DNA of 64,000 bases from Bacillota bacterium (lineage in GTDB: Bacteria > Bacillota > Clostridia > Lachnospirales > Lachnospiraceae), in contig JAEVYT010000030.1 of NCBI GenBank assembly GCA_023392615.1, positions 496,001 to 560,000 on the forward strand, in the 5' to 3' direction. This document shows, in pieces, positions 36,834 through 45,872 of the stretch. Position 1 is the first letter of the stretch; each line of letters begins with the position of its first letter. Under the pieces are notes generated by a model. The model did not search any database. It had not been told where the DNA came from and worked only from the letters and a program-made list of their open reading frames with translations. The position numbers were made by a program, and so were the translations under genes.

Positions 36834-36862
36834 ATTTTATCCTTTTTTTATATGATAGTCAA
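36834..36862 (-). promoter_or_regulatory. promoter for the DAHP synthase gene
   Basis: On the minus strand: TTGACT (36862-36857), 17-base spacer, TAAAAT (36839-36834), about 30 bp before the start codon. Confidence 0.75.
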
Positions 36863-37025
36863 TGAAATTAAATTTAAAATATTTAATATTATGCCAAAAA
36901 TCTGCATAATAATACGAAAAGTTGTTAATTGATAGTTTTTGATATCCAATTTGTGTAAAATGGTATATTATAGTAGAGGAATGAAACATACTAAATAGGA
37001 TTATTATGATCGGAGGAAATATGAT

Positions 37026-38351
37026 ATGAAAATGTATGATCTGATTAATAAAAAGAAGAATAAAGAAAATTTGAATACACAGGAGATAGAGTATATCATA
37101 GAAGGATTTACTAATGGATCAATTCCGGATTATCAAATGTCCGCTTTATTAATGGCAATCTGTTTAAATGGTATGGATCATGAGGAAACAGCCGCTTTAA
37201 CTGTAGCGATGGCAAACAGCGGAGATATATTGGATTTATCGCAAATTAATGGTGTGAAAGTGGATAAGCATAGTACCGGAGGAGTTGGGGATAAAACCTC
37301 GCTGGTACTAGGGCCAATGGTGGCTTCCTTAGGAATACCGGTTGCCAAGATGTCCGGTCGTGGTCTTGGGCATACCGGGGGAACGATTGATAAATTGGAA
37401 AGCTTTCCTGGTTTTTCAACAACGATTACTACTCAGGAATTTATTAGAAATGTAAATACAATCAATATGGCTATCGTAGGGCAGACAGCGAATCTTGCTC
37501 CAGCGGATAAAAAAATCTATGCATTACGAGATGTTACAGCGACGGTAGATAATATTTCCCTGATCGCAAGTAGTATTATGAGTAAGAAAATTGCATCCGG
37601 TTCAGATGTAATTGTACTCGATGTCAAAACTGGCAGTGGTGCATTTATGAAAAAGTTTGAGGATTCCCTTGCACTTGCTAAGGAAATGGTACAAATCGGA
37701 ACGATAGCCGGCAGGAAAACTTATGCAGTAATTACTGATATGAATCAGCCACTGGGTCAGGCAGTAGGTAACACCCTTGAGGTGATCGAAGCTATAGATG
37801 CACTGAACGGAAGTGCACCAAATGATTTGATGGAGGTCAGTATCACGTTGGCAGCCTTTATGCTGGTTGGATCGGATAAGGCATCCTCGATTGAAGAAGC
37901 GAAAAAGATGCTTTACGAGACAATAGAGGATAAATCAGCTTTGAATAAATTCGCAGAGTTAATAAGGGCACAAGGCGGAAACAGTGATGCTGTTTTTCAT
38001 ACGGACTTATTTGTGAAAGCAAAGTTAGTAGAAGACGTTACTGCCAACGAGGAAGGATATATTACCTCGATTCATACGGATGAAGTGGGTATGACCTCAT
38101 TAATACTTGGCGGTGGTAGAGAGACTAAGGACAGTATGATAGATTTATCCGTCGGGCTAAAAATTCAGAAAAAACTAGGAGATTATGTATCGAAGGGTGA
38201 TGCGTTAGCAACCCTATATGCAAATGACCCGAAGAAGCTTCAAGAAGGCAAAGAACGTCTTCAAAAAGCCTACACAATCACCAAGGAAAAACCAGAACCC
38301 ATCAAGCATGTGTATGCGATCGTCACCAAGGAAGGGGTAGAAATTCTGTAG
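37026..38351 (+). CDS. pdp: pyrimidine-nucleoside phosphorylase
   Basis: It cleaves uridine/thymidine and deoxyuridine with phosphate. The glycosyltransferase family signature is intact: KHSTGGVGDKTSLVLGPMVA (~80) and MSGRGLGHTGGTIDKLE (~109). It has 441 residues, the usual length for the Bacillus-type Pdp. GGAGG lies seven bases before ATG 37026. A long hairpin element (38360-38478) starts 8 bp after the stop codon. Confidence 0.95.
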   Translation: MKMYDLINKKKNKENLNTQEIEYIIEGFTNGSIPDYQMSALLMAICLNGMDHEETAALTVAMANSGDILDLSQINGVKVDKHSTGGVGDKTSLVLGPMVASLGIPVAKMSGRGLGHTGGTIDKLESFPGFSTTITTQEFIRNVNTINMAIVGQTANLAPADKKIYALRDVTATVDNISLIASSIMSKKIASGSDVIVLDVKTGSGAFMKKFEDSLALAKEMVQIGTIAGRKTYAVITDMNQPLGQAVGNTLEVIEAIDALNGSAPNDLMEVSITLAAFMLVGSDKASSIEEAKKMLYETIEDKSALNKFAELIRAQGGNSDAVFHTDLFVKAKLVEDVTANEEGYITSIHTDEVGMTSLILGGGRETKDSMIDLSVGLKIQKKLGDYVSKGDALATLYANDPKKLQEGKERLQKAYTITKEKPEPIKHVYAIVTKEGVEIL

Positions 38352-38359
38352 CATACCGC

Positions 38360-38478
38360 ATCCTGGAAGAGACCGATTGTCGCCGTTGGCACTTAGGTTG
38401 TGTCAGAATGAATTTATCTGACAGAACCTTAAGTGCCAATACGTGCGACAATCGAGTGGAAACGTGTCTCTGAAGGAT
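38360..38478 (+). repeat. long structured hairpin element, copy C of a covarying family
   Basis: Nested complementary segments: ATCCT/AGGAT (38360-38364 and 38474-38478), AGAGAC/GTCTCT (38368-38373 and 38466-38471), CGATTGTCGC and its complement (38374-38383 and 38445-38454), and TTGGCAC/GTGCCAA (38386-38392 and 38433-38439), capped by CTTAGGTT/AACCTTA and a TGTCAGA stem. TACGT (38440-38444) forms an asymmetric internal loop with CG, as in copies at 3732 and 49002. There is no T-run, so it is not a simple terminator. Confidence 0.78.
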
Positions 38479-38653
38479 AATAGATCACACGCTATTTTCA
38501 ATACCTAGTTATGATAAACATCAAAACATCAAAAGAGCGCCCCCGTAATTACATTTTCTAATATATTCATTCAATAATCCAAGCCTATCTCATAAGATAT
38601 AATAGAACCTGGTATAGAAAGTGGGTTTATGTCATTGTATGACATAGAGTTGT

Positions 38654-39229
38654 ATGAAAAAACAAGGGTATCAAGGGAAGTCTCCGTTTATTTATGCGAT
38701 ATATAAATACATAATCATAATTATCATAGCAGTACTTGTTCTCCGCTATATCATTATGAATTCTTCAGTGTATTATAAGGAAAATATTATGCTTCCGTTT
38801 GCGCTTCATCTTACCAAGCAGGATATTTATATGGTAAAGGGGCAGGAAAGTCATATAGGGATTAATGGCATTAATAAGAGGGCGACCTATTCCTCCACTA
38901 ATTTTCGTGTAGTTGGAGTAAATTTTACAGGGAGAATATATGCGTATCAAACAGGCAAAGCATTTATAATTGTGAAAGTAAATGGAAAAGTTTTAAAATG
39001 CAGGGTGCATGTTATTGATATTAGTAAAAAGAAAATCACGTTGAAAAAGGGTCGCAGTTATGATTTGGATATTAAGGGTTCGGGTGCGATGGTAAGCTGG
39101 AAGAGTAGTAACCGATCAGTTGCGAAAGTATCGATGTTCGGAAATGTAAAAGCGGTAGGAAAGGGGTCTGCAGTAATTACGGCTAAAATTAAGGGGAAGA
39201 AGCTGCGCTGTACTGTTGTAGTAAAGTAA
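38654..39229 (+). CDS. membrane-anchored protein with bacterial Ig-like (BIG2) repeat
   Basis: A 191-residue protein with an N-terminal basic end and a strong membrane anchor (~15-34), then two Ig-like units. The second (SWKSSNRSVAKVSMFGNVKAVGKGSAVITAKIKG, shown here as separate stretches SWKSSNRSVAKVS and GNVKAVGKGSAVITAKIKG) is a clear BIG2 pattern. The C-terminus is very basic (KKLRCTVVVK). The ribosome site is weak. It precedes a D,D-carboxypeptidase gene by 110 bp, so a cell-surface role is plausible. No catalytic domain. Confidence 0.75.
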   Translation: MKKQGYQGKSPFIYAIYKYIIIIIIAVLVLRYIIMNSSVYYKENIMLPFALHLTKQDIYMVKGQESHIGINGINKRATYSSTNFRVVGVNFTGRIYAYQTGKAFIIVKVNGKVLKCRVHVIDISKKKITLKKGRSYDLDIKGSGAMVSWKSSNRSVAKVSMFGNVKAVGKGSAVITAKIKGKKLRCTVVVK

Positions 39230-39338
39230 GGTGATATAAATTTGAACAAATATTGGATAGATTGGTCTAAAAATTGATAGCCTGGATTAAAATAGTAATA
39301 ATGCTTTTTTGCCCCGTAATGGCAGAATTGAGGTAAAA

Positions 39339-40565
39339 TTGAAAAAGACACTATCTATATTTTTACTATGCTCTTTGATACTTCTTTTGGTTTATCCTGG
39401 TTCCTCCAATGCTCAAACAAAAGATACGAAAGTAGGAAAAGGCGGTGAGATGGCTGTCACTGCGGCAGCGGATACACAATTGCAGCTTAGTTCTCCATCT
39501 GTAGTATTAATGGAAGGATCAACCGGTAAGGTTATTTTTGAAAAAAATAAGGACGAACGCTTAAAGCCGGCAAGCATCACAAAAATCATGACATTACTTC
39601 TCATCTTTGATGCAATTGATTCTGGTCAGATTAAGCTTACCGATCAGGTTAGTGTTAGTGAACATGCCGCATCCATGGGTGGATCACAGGTCTTCCTGGA
39701 ACCAAATGAAACACAGGACGTCAATACAATGATAAAGTGTATCAGTATTGCGAGCGCAAATGATGCTTGCGTTGCTATGGCAGAGTATATCGCCGGTTCG
39801 GAGGAAGAATTTGTTGCACGTATGAATCAAAGAGCGCAGGATCTCGGAATGAAGAATACGCACTTTGTAAATTGCTGTGGTTTGGATACGGATAATCATT
39901 ATTCCTCCGCATATGATGTTGCGCTGATGTCAAGAGCCCTCATCACCAAGCACCCTGAGATAAGTAAATACTCAACCGTATGGATGGATAATATCACCCA
40001 TACTACAAAGAAAGGAACCACGGAATTTGGTCTGACTAATACCAATAAACTGGTTCGATTCTACCAGGGTATTACAGGTTTGAAAACTGGTTCTACAGGA
40101 TTAGCAAAGTATTGTCTCTCTGCAACTGCTAAGCGTAATAATATGGATTTAATTGCAGTGGTTATGGCATCACCGGATACTAAGACCAGATTTGCAGAAG
40201 CCTCCAAGCTGTTAAATTACGGCTTTGCAAATTATAATATTTATACAGATAAGAACGAAGATGCTACCCTTCCTCCGGTAAAGGTCACTAAGGGTGTTAC
40301 GGATTCGGTAAAGGGTAAAGTGAGCAAAGACTTCTCATATCTATGTACGAAAGGGAAGGCCTCAGATAAAATTCGTAAGGAAATTAAAATGGTAGACCAG
40401 GTACCGGCGCCGGTGGAAAAGAATACAAAGATTGGTGAGATTGTTTATTATTATGATAAAGAAAAGATTGGTACCGTTGATATTCTCGCTGGGGATGCTG
40501 TAAATAAGGCCAAATACAAGGATTATTTTACTAAGATTTTACATAAATACTTTATGGGTCCGTAA
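39339..40565 (+). CDS. D-alanyl-D-alanine carboxypeptidase (DacF/PBP5 type, S11)
   Basis: It trims the terminal D-Ala of peptidoglycan stem peptides. The start is TTG 39339 with GAGG five bases upstream, giving an immediate signal peptide (KKTLSIFLLCSLILLLVYP). The serine-penicillin-binding motifs are intact: SxxK as SITK (~73), SxN as SAN (~138) and KTG (~243, GLKTGSTG). A C-terminal PBP5-like domain follows. It has 408 residues. A second paralogue lies at 57688. Such enzymes act in vegetative wall or spore cortex; which one cannot be decided here. Confidence 0.93.
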   Translation: MKKTLSIFLLCSLILLLVYPGSSNAQTKDTKVGKGGEMAVTAAADTQLQLSSPSVVLMEGSTGKVIFEKNKDERLKPASITKIMTLLLIFDAIDSGQIKLTDQVSVSEHAASMGGSQVFLEPNETQDVNTMIKCISIASANDACVAMAEYIAGSEEEFVARMNQRAQDLGMKNTHFVNCCGLDTDNHYSSAYDVALMSRALITKHPEISKYSTVWMDNITHTTKKGTTEFGLTNTNKLVRFYQGITGLKTGSTGLAKYCLSATAKRNNMDLIAVVMASPDTKTRFAEASKLLNYGFANYNIYTDKNEDATLPPVKVTKGVTDSVKGKVSKDFSYLCTKGKASDKIRKEIKMVDQVPAPVEKNTKIGEIVYYYDKEKIGTVDILAGDAVNKAKYKDYFTKILHKYFMGP

Positions 40566-40633
40566 ATGTATTATATAATAACACAAGATTATATTGCGAA
40601 TCAGTTCAATCAACAAAATATTATAATTTTCGG

Positions 40634-40662
40634 GGTTCTCTGTTCGCGGAGAACCTTCTTTT
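40634..40662 (+). terminator. terminator after D,D-carboxypeptidase gene
   Basis: GGTTCTC (40634-40640) pairs with GAGAACC (40649-40655), 8-base loop, then TTCTTTT. Confidence 0.88.
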
Positions 40663-40677
40663 AACTCCATCATTTGG

Positions 40678-40706
40678 TTGACACATGATTTGTGAACTAG
40701 TATATT
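40678..40706 (+). promoter_or_regulatory. promoter for the metallophosphoesterase gene
   Basis: TTGACA (40678-40683), exact 17-base spacer, TATATT (40701-40706); ~60 bp before the start codon. Confidence 0.82.
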
Positions 40707-40764
40707 ATAATAGGTGCGTAGAATAATGCGCTGTTATATAGAAAGATAGTAAGAAGGAGCATGT

Positions 40765-41700
40765 ATGCAATACTTTTTAATCTTAATAGGAATTGCCTTG
40801 TTTTTTATCCTTTGGACTTTGATAGAACAAAAAAGCTTAGTTGTTTCTGATTTTGAAATTAATAAAAGTGATTTACCTCACAGTTTTCATAATACAAAAA
40901 TAATTGTGCTAGCAGATCTTCATAATGCTGCATTTGGCAGGAATAATGAAAGATTAGTTCGACGTATTAAATCTTTGAAGCCGGATTTTATTGTTGTAGC
41001 TGGAGATATGATTTCAAAAAGTTCTCCCTGTTATCCAAGTAATGCATATGTCTTATTGGAAGAGCTCTCAAGAACTTATAAAATATATTATGGATATGGT
41101 AACCACGAGCAGAGAAATGAAAGACTACTGTTGGAGACTTGTTCACAAAAACACATGAATTCCAGGTATGAATATATGGTTTTGCAGAAGTATCAAGAGC
41201 AAGAATTACTAAGTTCTACTTGGGTAGAATACAAGGAGGAATTGTTGCGAAATGGCGTTACATTTTTGGATAACGAAAGTGTAGAGCTCATCAAAGGTCA
41301 AGACAGAATAAAAATTAGCGGGGTATCGATAGCGAAAGACTTTTTTACTAGGAGTAAAGCACCAATTATGGAGGAAGGATATCTATCTTCCTTGATTGGT
41401 GAAAAGTCACAGGATTATTATCATATATTAATTGCTCATAATCCGGTTTATTTTAAGGAGTACGTAGCATGGGGAGCGGACTTAATCATATCAGGACATT
41501 TGCATGGCGGTATGGTTCGTATTCCGGGGATTGGAGGTGTAATATCGCCACAGGTTAAACTGTTTCCCAAATACGATGCGGGAATTTATTCTGAAAATGG
41601 CAGTTCGATGATTGTATCTAGAGGATTAGGATCTCATTCGATGATGCCAAGATATTTTAATACACCAGAGATCGTGCAAATAATGTTGAAACGAAGCTAA
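40765..41700 (+). CDS. membrane-anchored metallophosphoesterase (YkuE-like)
   Basis: A calcineurin-like phosphoesterase of 311 residues with one N-terminal membrane segment (~2-20). Metal-binding motifs in order: DLH (~52), GDM (~84), GNHE (~113), AHNP (~228) and GHLHGG (~251). It resembles YkuE/YaeI-type phosphodiesterases. AAGGAG precedes the start. It has its own promoter and lies upstream of scpA. The natural substrate is not known. Confidence 0.92.
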   Translation: MQYFLILIGIALFFILWTLIEQKSLVVSDFEINKSDLPHSFHNTKIIVLADLHNAAFGRNNERLVRRIKSLKPDFIVVAGDMISKSSPCYPSNAYVLLEELSRTYKIYYGYGNHEQRNERLLLETCSQKHMNSRYEYMVLQKYQEQELLSSTWVEYKEELLRNGVTFLDNESVELIKGQDRIKISGVSIAKDFFTRSKAPIMEEGYLSSLIGEKSQDYYHILIAHNPVYFKEYVAWGADLIISGHLHGGMVRIPGIGGVISPQVKLFPKYDAGIYSENGSSMIVSRGLGSHSMMPRYFNTPEIVQIMLKRS

Positions 41701-41742
41701 GCAGTTGAATAGAAAGCTTTCGTGAAAGGATGGAAAAGTAGT

Positions 41743-42519
41743 ATGGGGATTTCCGTTAAATTGGAGGCATTTGAAGGACCGTTGGATCTGTTGCTTCATT
41801 TAATAGATAAAAACAAAGTAAATATCTATGATATTCCTATCATCGAGATTACGGAACAGTACCTGGAGTATATCAGGGAGATGGACAGTAAAAATCTTGA
41901 TGTGATGAGTGAATTCCTGGTTATGGCAGCTACCTTGCTCAATATCAAGTCAAAAATGCTCTTGCCGGTGGAGAAAACGGAAGAGGATGAAGTCATTGAT
42001 CCGAGACAGGAACTGGTGGAGCGCTTACTCGAATATAAAATGTACAAATATGCTTCCGGAGAATTAAAGGACAAGCAGATGGATGCAGCACGTATTCTCT
42101 TCAAACCACCGACTATCCCAAAGGAAATTGAAGACTATAAGGAAGAAATTGATGTAGAAGGTCTATTATCGGATCTGACCTTGAATAAACTTCATGAGAT
42201 CTTTAAATCCATTGTAAGAAAGCAAGCGGACAAGATTGATCCAATTCGAAGCAAGTTCGGAAAAATCGAGCGTGAGGAGATAAACCTCGGAACGAAATTT
42301 GTACAAATTCAAGAATATGGACTTAAGCATAAAAGGTTTTCCTTCCGAAGCCTATTGGAAGCACAGCATACGAAGATGGAAATCATCGTAACATTTCTTA
42401 GTGTGCTTGAGCTAATCAAAATCGGAAGAATCGATGTCGAACAGGAATGCTTATTTGATGATTTCATCATCACTTATCTTGCTGAGGATATTATACTAAT
42501 GGAGGAGGACAGCTTTTAA
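41743..42519 (+). CDS. scpA: segregation and condensation protein A
   Basis: ScpA is the kleisin subunit that bridges SMC heads in the bacterial condensin. The N-terminal signature LEAFEGPLDLLLHLIDKNKV followed by IYDIPIIEITEQYLEYI is unmistakable; a charged linker and a C-terminal winged helix follow. It has 258 residues. The start at ATG 41743 puts the signature at the usual position; an upstream GTG is in frame but less likely. The stop overlaps the scpB start (TAATG), indicating coupled synthesis of the complex. Confidence 0.97.
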   Translation: MGISVKLEAFEGPLDLLLHLIDKNKVNIYDIPIIEITEQYLEYIREMDSKNLDVMSEFLVMAATLLNIKSKMLLPVEKTEEDEVIDPRQELVERLLEYKMYKYASGELKDKQMDAARILFKPPTIPKEIEDYKEEIDVEGLLSDLTLNKLHEIFKSIVRKQADKIDPIRSKFGKIEREEINLGTKFVQIQEYGLKHKRFSFRSLLEAQHTKMEIIVTFLSVLELIKIGRIDVEQECLFDDFIITYLAEDIILMEEDSF

Positions 42520-43088
42520 TGGAATTGAAATATCTCGAGTCACAGATTGAAGCAATCTTATTTACGATGGGGGAAGCGGTGGAGCTAGACCGAATCGCAA
42601 GTGCTTTAGATCATGATGAAGAAACCATAAGAAGATTGATACATAATATGATGGATCAGTATGAAGCGGAGGAACGAGGAATTCATATCATCGAACTGGA
42701 CGGAGCATTTCAGTTGTGTACAAAACCTACCATGTATGAATCAATTATCAAGATTGCGCATGTTCCTAAGAAGCATGTACTAACCGACGTTCTCTTAGAG
42801 ACCCTCTCCATCATCGCTTACAAGCAGCCAATTACGAAGCTTCAGATTGAAGCAATTCGTGGTGTAAAATCCGATCACTCCGTGAATAAACTCGTGGAAT
42901 ACAATTTGGTATGTGAGATGGGTAGGTTGGATGCCCCAGGTCGACCAATCTTATTCGGTACTACGGAAGAATTCCTTAGAGCGTTCGGTTTACATTCGCT
43001 AGACGCATTACCGATTGTGAACCCGGACAAGATTGAAGACTTTAAGCTAGAAGCAGAGGAAGAGATGCAGTTGAAGTTGGATATATAG
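42519..43088 (+). CDS. scpB: segregation and condensation protein B
   Basis: ScpB binds ScpA and regulates SMC ATPase. It has 189 residues with two winged-helix domains; IEAILFTMGEAVELDRIASAL at the start and LETLSIIAYKQPITKLQIE (~92) are diagnostic. GGAGGAGG lies inside the scpA end, and the start overlaps the scpA stop by one base. No terminator is evident; a decayed accessory region follows. Confidence 0.97.
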   Translation: MELKYLESQIEAILFTMGEAVELDRIASALDHDEETIRRLIHNMMDQYEAEERGIHIIELDGAFQLCTKPTMYESIIKIAHVPKKHVLTDVLLETLSIIAYKQPITKLQIEAIRGVKSDHSVNKLVEYNLVCEMGRLDAPGRPILFGTTEEFLRAFGLHSLDALPIVNPDKIEDFKLEAEEEMQLKLDI

Positions 43089-43271
43089 TTGAAAGAGAGT
43101 TTATAGGATTATTCATAATACATAATATATTGAACTAACACAATTAGTAAGTAAGAATTAGCGATTAATGAGTCGTTTTTGTATATAAATATATTAAAAT
43201 AAGCAGAAGGTTTGTAAGTCATTGCAGATCTTCTATTTTATGCTTTCTGATATAAATAGTTGAGAAAAAGT

Positions 43272-43592
43272 TTACAAAGAATTTTATTAAAAGTATATGT
43301 TGAATTATTAAAAACATTAGCAAGTGAAACTTCATTAAATCAACATCAGTTTGACGCGCTTGTTTCTTTTGAATATAATACAGGTAATCTTAATTAATCT
43401 CAGCTTTTAAAGGATGTAAAAAAAGGAAATGCTTCAAATGAAACAATATTAGCTGATTTTCTAAGCTGAACTCGTCAAGGAGATAGTCACCTTACAGGCT
43501 TATATCGTCGAAGATACGATGAGCACGAAATTTTTTCGGAGGGTGAATATGGCCGAAATAAAGGCCGAAGAGCTCCAAACGGTTATAAATAA
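43272..43592 (+). pseudogene. remnant of a phage-type lysozyme (GH24 muramidase)
   Basis: One frame reads LNQHQFDALVSFEYNTGNLN, stop, SQLLKDVKKGNASNETILAD, FLS, stop, TRQGDSHLTGLYRRRYDEHE and then IFSEGEYG. This is the C-terminal half of a GH24 lysozyme (NQ.QFDALVSF.YN.G ... GL..RR..E..IF). Two in-frame stops interrupt it (TAA near 43395, TGA near 43467, the latter where Trp is usual). The N-terminal catalytic Glu region is missing. No other phage genes are nearby, so it is a lone prophage or secreted-lysozyme scar. Confidence 0.75.
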
Positions 43593-43625
43593 CTTGAAAA
43601 GAACTTTAATAAAGGAGATGAAGAT

Positions 43626-43772
43626 ATGAATCGGTATAAAGTTATTATAATTTTATTTTTATTACTGATGAGTATGCTATATGGTTGTCAACTTGGAAGT
43701 AAAACAGAAGATAATATGACGAATATTTCACAAAGATGGACAGAGAACCTCCGGTCTATAGACGGAATCTAA
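43626..43772 (+). CDS. short lipoprotein-like ORF (48 residues)
   Basis: ATG 43626 has AGGAG eight bases upstream. The peptide has a basic start, a hydrophobic core (VIIILFLLLMSML) and a lipobox-like LYGC, then only ~28 residues. It is either a genuine small lipoprotein or the 5' remnant of a longer one, since the neighbourhood is decayed (GH24 pseudogene just upstream). Not assignable to a family. Confidence 0.5.
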   Translation: MNRYKVIIILFLLLMSMLYGCQLGSKTEDNMTNISQRWTENLRSIDGI

Positions 43773-43816
43773 ACACACCTTGGGCAAATCTTTATTATTT
43801 GAGGGGGTAAACGGCA

Positions 43817-44539
43817 TTGAATAAATTAAAAAAGAAAATCGTTTATACAAGCTCTATTTCTATGATTATCCTATTTTTATGTGTAGTTATGCCTAGGTTG
43901 TTTCTGATAGGGATTTATCAAATAGCTCATTCGGAAACAAAAGATCCTGTTTTGTATGAAATTCCCAAAGAGCTTCAGATTAAAAAAATTGATAGTAATA
44001 ATAGAATAATTCACTATGATAACATAGAGTTTACTTCTCCTTATCATAAGTTAGTAAGTACCAAAAATTCATCAACAGGTATCGCATACGTGTTTGATGA
44101 TGGACATAAGATAATGATTAACAAGATGAAAATTGATACATATGATGTTCAGGCAAACTTAACATTAAAGCAACAAAAGTATCTTCATAATATCTTAGGT
44201 GATGAAAACTCGAAATCATCGTTTGAACTTATGAAGAAAATATATATGTTAACTCCGGATGATTTAAGTTATTTTGCGTCTTTAAATAAAATCACATTGA
44301 AGAAAGAATTGTTGGCATTTAAAAGAATTTTTATTCCATGTCAAGATTCAGATAGCTTGTATTGCTTTGATACCAATTATATTAAGGGTTTTCAATATGG
44401 AGATCCTCAAAACAGTAAAATAATTATTATTCAAATATTTATCGAGAATAAAAACTGTACGCTTTCCTTAGTAGGGGATAATATCAATCAAAATGATATA
44501 GATTCGATTTTGTCAACAATTAATATCACTAATAAATAA
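43817..44539 (+). CDS. unknown membrane-anchored protein
   Basis: A 240-residue protein with one N-terminal membrane segment (~8-34) and a Lys/Ile/Asn-rich extracytoplasmic domain. The start is TTG 43817 with GGGGG nine bases upstream. No recognisable motif. The base composition is distinctly more AT-rich than the core genes around it, and it lies among decayed genes, which suggests acquired or fast-evolving DNA. Function unknown. Confidence 0.55.
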   Translation: MNKLKKKIVYTSSISMIILFLCVVMPRLFLIGIYQIAHSETKDPVLYEIPKELQIKKIDSNNRIIHYDNIEFTSPYHKLVSTKNSSTGIAYVFDDGHKIMINKMKIDTYDVQANLTLKQQKYLHNILGDENSKSSFELMKKIYMLTPDDLSYFASLNKITLKKELLAFKRIFIPCQDSDSLYCFDTNYIKGFQYGDPQNSKIIIIQIFIENKNCTLSLVGDNINQNDIDSILSTINITNK

Positions 44540-44804
44540 ATTTAAATTTACCCAAAAGTTGTTTCGTTTAACTGTTGAATTGAATGATATCTTGCTATTA
44601 TGAATTACTTCAAGTAAAACTTTATGATTAATATTTAATGCCTGTAATATGAAAACGGTAATTATACATTTACTCTATAAGGTGCGGATAGAAACTTGTA
44701 TTAATAGCGGGGATGATATAAAGATTGCAGGAATATATAAACCGGAGAATTTGTACAAGGGAATTTTATGAGCAATCCATATAGCCAACCAGGGAGGATG
44801 GAAT

Positions 44805-45023
44805 ATGAAAGATTATATTTTTAGAGTTTTATTTTCGGTTATACCGATAATTATTTTGATGCTTTTAATACAGCTTTCTGTTGTCTATATTAGTAATAAG
44901 ATTAATATTGAGACAACAAATTTAGCACTGGTCAGGATTTTTGACATATTATTCTATGGTTATGGATTAATTACAGCATTGATTATGATTAAGGTAATTG
45001 AGCACAAAAAGAAAAAGAAGTAG
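44805..45023 (+). CDS. small membrane protein with two transmembrane segments
   Basis: A 72-residue protein with hydrophobic segments at ~6-30 and ~43-63 and a basic C-terminus ending in Lys residues, giving a positive-inside tail. GGGAGG lies seven bases upstream of ATG 44805, good evidence of translation. No family recognised. It is followed by a nitroreductase gene 43 bp downstream. Confidence 0.6.
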   Translation: MKDYIFRVLFSVIPIIILMLLIQLSVVYISNKINIETTNLALVRIFDILFYGYGLITALIMIKVIEHKKKKK

Positions 45024-45066
45024 CAATGGAATAACCAGTAAAAAATAGTGTAGGAGGGAAAGTAGT

Positions 45067-45696
45067 ATGGATTTGTTTGAAGCAATTAAAAAAAGAAGAA
45101 CAATAAGAGATTTCGAAGAGAAAGAAGTGGACAAAGAGATCATTGAACAAATTATTAGTGCTGGACTGAAAGCACCGACAAACGACCATATGAGAAACTG
45201 GGAGTTTGTAGTTATAACGGATAAAGCCGAGAAAGCAAAATTAATTGCGACACTTCCCAAAACTATGTCAAAATTGGATACGGAAGCAATATTGGATAAC
45301 TGGTATATGACCGACGAAAAACAGCGCAAAATGTATATGGATGGAATTCCGAAGCAGTTTAATATGCTATACAATTCATCCTGCTTGATATTGCCGTTTT
45401 TTAAACAGGATTGGCCGCTTTTAAAGCCGGAGAGTATCGCATCACTTAACCCGTTTGCCTCGATTTGGATGTGTATCGAGAATATTTTCCTTGCAGCTAC
45501 CACTTATGGGTTGTATGGTGTTGTTCGTATTCCCGCTGCAGAGGGGGAGGGTGAACATATACAACGCATTATTGGACATCCGGATAATTACATAATGCCG
45601 TGCTATATTTCTCTTGGTTATCCCAAAGCCGATGCGATTATTCATAAGCAGCATGAATATGAGGCGAAGGATAAAATTCATATCAATAAGTGGTAA
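45067..45696 (+). CDS. nitroreductase-family FMN oxidoreductase
   Basis: A 209-residue member of the nitroreductase superfamily. The N-terminal FMN-phosphate binding pattern IKKRRTIRDFEEKEVDKEII and the SAGLKAPTNDHMRNWEFVVI segment (~35-55) are diagnostic, and the C-terminal IIGHPDNYIMPCYISLGYP fits. GGAGGG precedes ATG 45067. Such enzymes reduce nitro compounds, quinones or flavins with NAD(P)H; the substrate is unknown. Confidence 0.9.
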   Translation: MDLFEAIKKRRTIRDFEEKEVDKEIIEQIISAGLKAPTNDHMRNWEFVVITDKAEKAKLIATLPKTMSKLDTEAILDNWYMTDEKQRKMYMDGIPKQFNMLYNSSCLILPFFKQDWPLLKPESIASLNPFASIWMCIENIFLAATTYGLYGVVRIPAAEGEGEHIQRIIGHPDNYIMPCYISLGYPKADAIIHKQHEYEAKDKIHINKW

Positions 45697-45872
45697 GATT
45701 TCTGACCATTTTGATAATTATGATTGTTAAACACGAATAGAGTAGATTTTGATTGATCGAATGAATGTATTAGATTGAGATATAGTCACTATATCGGTTA
45801 TAATTAATGATTATAACCCTGTTGATGAATAATAATGTTTTGTGTTTGTCAGTTATTACAATAGTATCGATT

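Noticed and set aside
44649..44771. 40-codon plus-strand frame
   Set aside because: No ribosome site and no recognisable pattern; probably chance or debris in the decayed accessory region.
44967..45503. 178-codon open frame on minus strand
   Set aside because: It is antisense to the nitroreductase gene, which has clear family motifs and a ribosome site.
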